Positions 4,332 to 5,740 of a stretch of 5,740 bases of DNA are shown piece by piece. The notes under the pieces were generated by a model. It had not been told where the DNA came from. It worked only from the letters and a program-made list of their open reading frames with translations, and searched no databases. The DNA lies in the NCBI GenBank assembly GCA_036723735.1, contig DAIMGT010000114.1:1-5740 (forward strand), read 5' to 3'. Source of the DNA: UBA4656 sp002405525. GTDB lineage: Bacteria > Pseudomonadota > Gammaproteobacteria > Xanthomonadales > Ahniellaceae. Position numbers and translations under genes: made by a program. Positions within the stretch are counted from its first letter, which is position 1. Every line of letters starts with the position of its first letter.

Positions 4332-5740
4332 ATGCGCATCGACCTTTTTCCGATCGCCCTCGGGTGCATGCTCGCGGTCCCGCAGGCCCAGGCGATCCCG
4401 GCAGTCCCGGACATCGACGCGGGCGCTCGCGCCGCCGCGCTGCTGGCGGGACACGCGAGGCCGGGGCACCCCGGTTGCGCGGTCGGCGTCTACCGCGACG
4501 GCAACACGCTGTACGAGGGCGCCTTCGGGCTCGCGAACGTGGAGCATGCGGTCCCGATCGATCCCGCGAGGACGGTCTTCAACGTCGCCTCGGTTTCGAA
4601 GCAGTTCACGGCCGCCAGCATCCTGCTCCTGGTGCAGGACGGCCGGCTCGCCCTCGACGACGACATCCGCCGCTACCTGCCGGAGCTCCGCGACTACGGG
4701 CACCGCATCACCATCGACCACCTGCTGTATCACACCAGCGGACTGCGCGACTACACCGAGCTGTGGTGGATGGCCGGCAAGAGCTGGTGGGACCTCGCCG
4801 ATGCGCGGGACGCGTTGAGCACGATCGCCAGCCAGTCGGCGCTCGACTTCACGCCGGGCAGCCGGTTCGGCTACAGCAACTCGGGCTACTTCCTTCTGTC
4901 GCTGATCGTCCACCGAGTGAGCGGAAGCACGCTCGCGCAGTTCGCCCGCGAGCGGATCTTCCGGCCGCTGGGCATGGACGACACCTATTTCGAGGACACG
5001 CTCGGCCGGGTCACGCCTCGCCTGGCGTCGGGATACGCCTTGCTCGGCGACGGCACGCTGCAACGGCGTTCGGCGGGCTGGATGCCTTACGGCGACTCCG
5101 ATCTCCACACGACCGTGGCCGACCTCGCCCGCTGGCAGCGCAACTTCGATGATCCCAAAGTCGGCGGCGCGCGGCTGATCGAACAGCTCGAGCACAAAGG
5201 CAGGTTGAACGGCGGGGAGCCGATCGATTACGCACGCGGGCTCCAGGTCCACGACCATGCGGTTCGGGGCCTCCGAGCGGTCATGCACGACGGCGGCACG
5301 TGGGACGGCTTCAGGTCCGACCTGATGCGTGTTCCCGGCGAGAAGCTCTCGATCGCGGTGTTGTGCAATTCCGACGCCGCGCCGGCAGGCCAGCTGCGGA
5401 TGCAGCTCGCCGAGATCTTCGTGAAAGGACGTGGAACGGATCCGGCGACACAGGCCGCGGACCGGAACCCCCACGCCGCGACACCGCGACCGGTCCGGCC
5501 CGGCAGGGACCACCTCGCTCTGCTGGGGATCTACTGGAACCGAGCGGACGTGGCGGTCCGCCGGATCGAGCGCAGCGACGGAAAGCTGTGGTACGTGCGC
5601 AGCCCCGAGTCGCGCACCGAACTGGCGCCGATCGAGGACGGACAGTTCCTGATGCTCGGCGTCCCGGAGCGCGTGGTCATCAGACCGTGCATTTCCACAT
5701 GCTGTGGCTCGACGGCGTGTACGACCGCAGCGCCGAGGCA
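4332..5740 (+). CDS. Serine hydrolase, class C beta-lactamase/DD-peptidase fold (partial, frameshift near its end)
   Basis: An exported member of the beta-lactamase class C/penicillin-binding protein-like family, which includes beta-lactamases, D-amino-acid peptidases and esterases. The start MRIDLFPIALGCMLAVPQAQA reads as a short signal peptide with an AQA cleavage site. Catalytic motifs are present: SVSK at residues 87-90 (nucleophile Ser87, Lys90), YSN at 181-183 (FGYSNSGY), and HDGG at 319-322 in the KTG position. The motifs LLYHTSGLRDY and RPLGMDDTYF are typical of the family. Residues after ~390 form an extra C-terminal domain (LALLGIYW...). The frame is open to the window end. After codon 451 (about 5684), however, it turns into CISTCCGSTACTT, while the frame from 5687 reads VHFHMLWLDGVYDRSAEA, so one base seems to be missing. 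GGGGA at 4321-4325 is a plausible ribosome binding site. It probably belongs to the blaI operon; no TACTA dyad precedes it. The substrate is unknown, and it need not confer resistance. Confidence 0.85.
   Translation, partial: MRIDLFPIALGCMLAVPQAQAIPAVPDIDAGARAAALLAGHARPGHPGCAVGVYRDGNTLYEGAFGLANVEHAVPIDPARTVFNVASVSKQFTAASILLLVQDGRLALDDDIRRYLPELRDYGHRITIDHLLYHTSGLRDYTELWWMAGKSWWDLADARDALSTIASQSALDFTPGSRFGYSNSGYFLLSLIVHRVSGSTLAQFARERIFRPLGMDDTYFEDTLGRVTPRLASGYALLGDGTLQRRSAGWMPYGDSDLHTTVADLARWQRNFDDPKVGGARLIEQLEHKGRLNGGEPIDYARGLQVHDHAVRGLRAVMHDGGTWDGFRSDLMRVPGEKLSIAVLCNSDAAPAGQLRMQLAEIFVKGRGTDPATQAADRNPHAATPRPVRPGRDHLALLGIYWNRADVAVRRIERSDGKLWYVRSPESRTELAPIEDGQFLMLGVPERVVIRPCISTCCGSTACTTAAPR
5684..5690 (+). 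other. Apparent frameshift in the serine hydrolase
   Basis: Up to AGA at 5682-5684 the hydrolase frame reads normally (GVPERVVIR). Beyond it, protein-like sequence continues in the frame starting at GTG 5687. The shift is equivalent to loss of one base around the CC at 5685-5686. The new frame stays open to the window edge. Confidence 0.65.

Noticed and set aside
2563..5513. Long minus-strand open frames opposite the blaI, M56 and hydrolase genes (2563-4314 and 3855-5513)
   Set aside because: Low-complexity Arg/His/Gly-rich translations lie opposite clearly recognisable BlaI, HELAH and SVSK/YSN genes, so they are antisense shadows.

Overview
The window is GC-rich DNA from a proteobacterium. 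The best guess is a Xanthomonadaceae relative (Lysobacter/Luteimonas-like). This rests on base composition and on how the recognisable fragments (RodA, transaldolase, BlaI/M56) read; no search was possible.

Left end (1-440, minus strand): pieces of two housekeeping genes lie 31 bp apart. One is the last ~65 codons of rodA with its natural stop. The other is the first ~50 codons of transaldolase (tal). RodA similarity stops abruptly near 430 and Tal similarity near 53, so neither gene is whole. The same hexamer, ATACCC, sits at both breakpoints. About 185 bp without a recognisable gene follows.

Middle (617-2032, plus strand): two tightly spaced genes that I cannot assign to a known system. 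The first encodes a ~343-residue protein with a DUF4332-like helix-hairpin-helix front, a small beta-sandwich of the carboxypeptidase-regulatory type, and an unrecognised C-terminal domain. The second, 6 bp downstream, encodes a 125-residue cysteine-rich protein. Its CxxC...HPGCxC motif resembles the zinc-binding tail of MuF/SPP1-gp7-type phage head proteins. About 350 bp of non-coding DNA follows.

Right (2385-5740, plus strand): a BlaI/BlaR1-type regulatory operon. A sigma70-like promoter has a perfect TACTAA-4-TTAGTA palindrome between -35 and -10. It drives a BlaI/MecI-family repressor, then an M56 (BlaR1/MecR1-type) membrane metallopeptidase overlapping it by 4 bp, then a class C beta-lactamase-fold serine hydrolase that runs off the window. 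By analogy with bla/mec systems, the M56 protein would sense an envelope signal and relieve BlaI repression, and the hydrolase would be the output.

Both downstream genes carry apparent single-nucleotide lesions. The M56 gene has an in-frame TGA between its protease domain and its last transmembrane segment plus coiled-coil tail. The hydrolase frame shifts near 5685, about 55 bp from the window end. These are either real decay of the pathway or sequencing/assembly errors.
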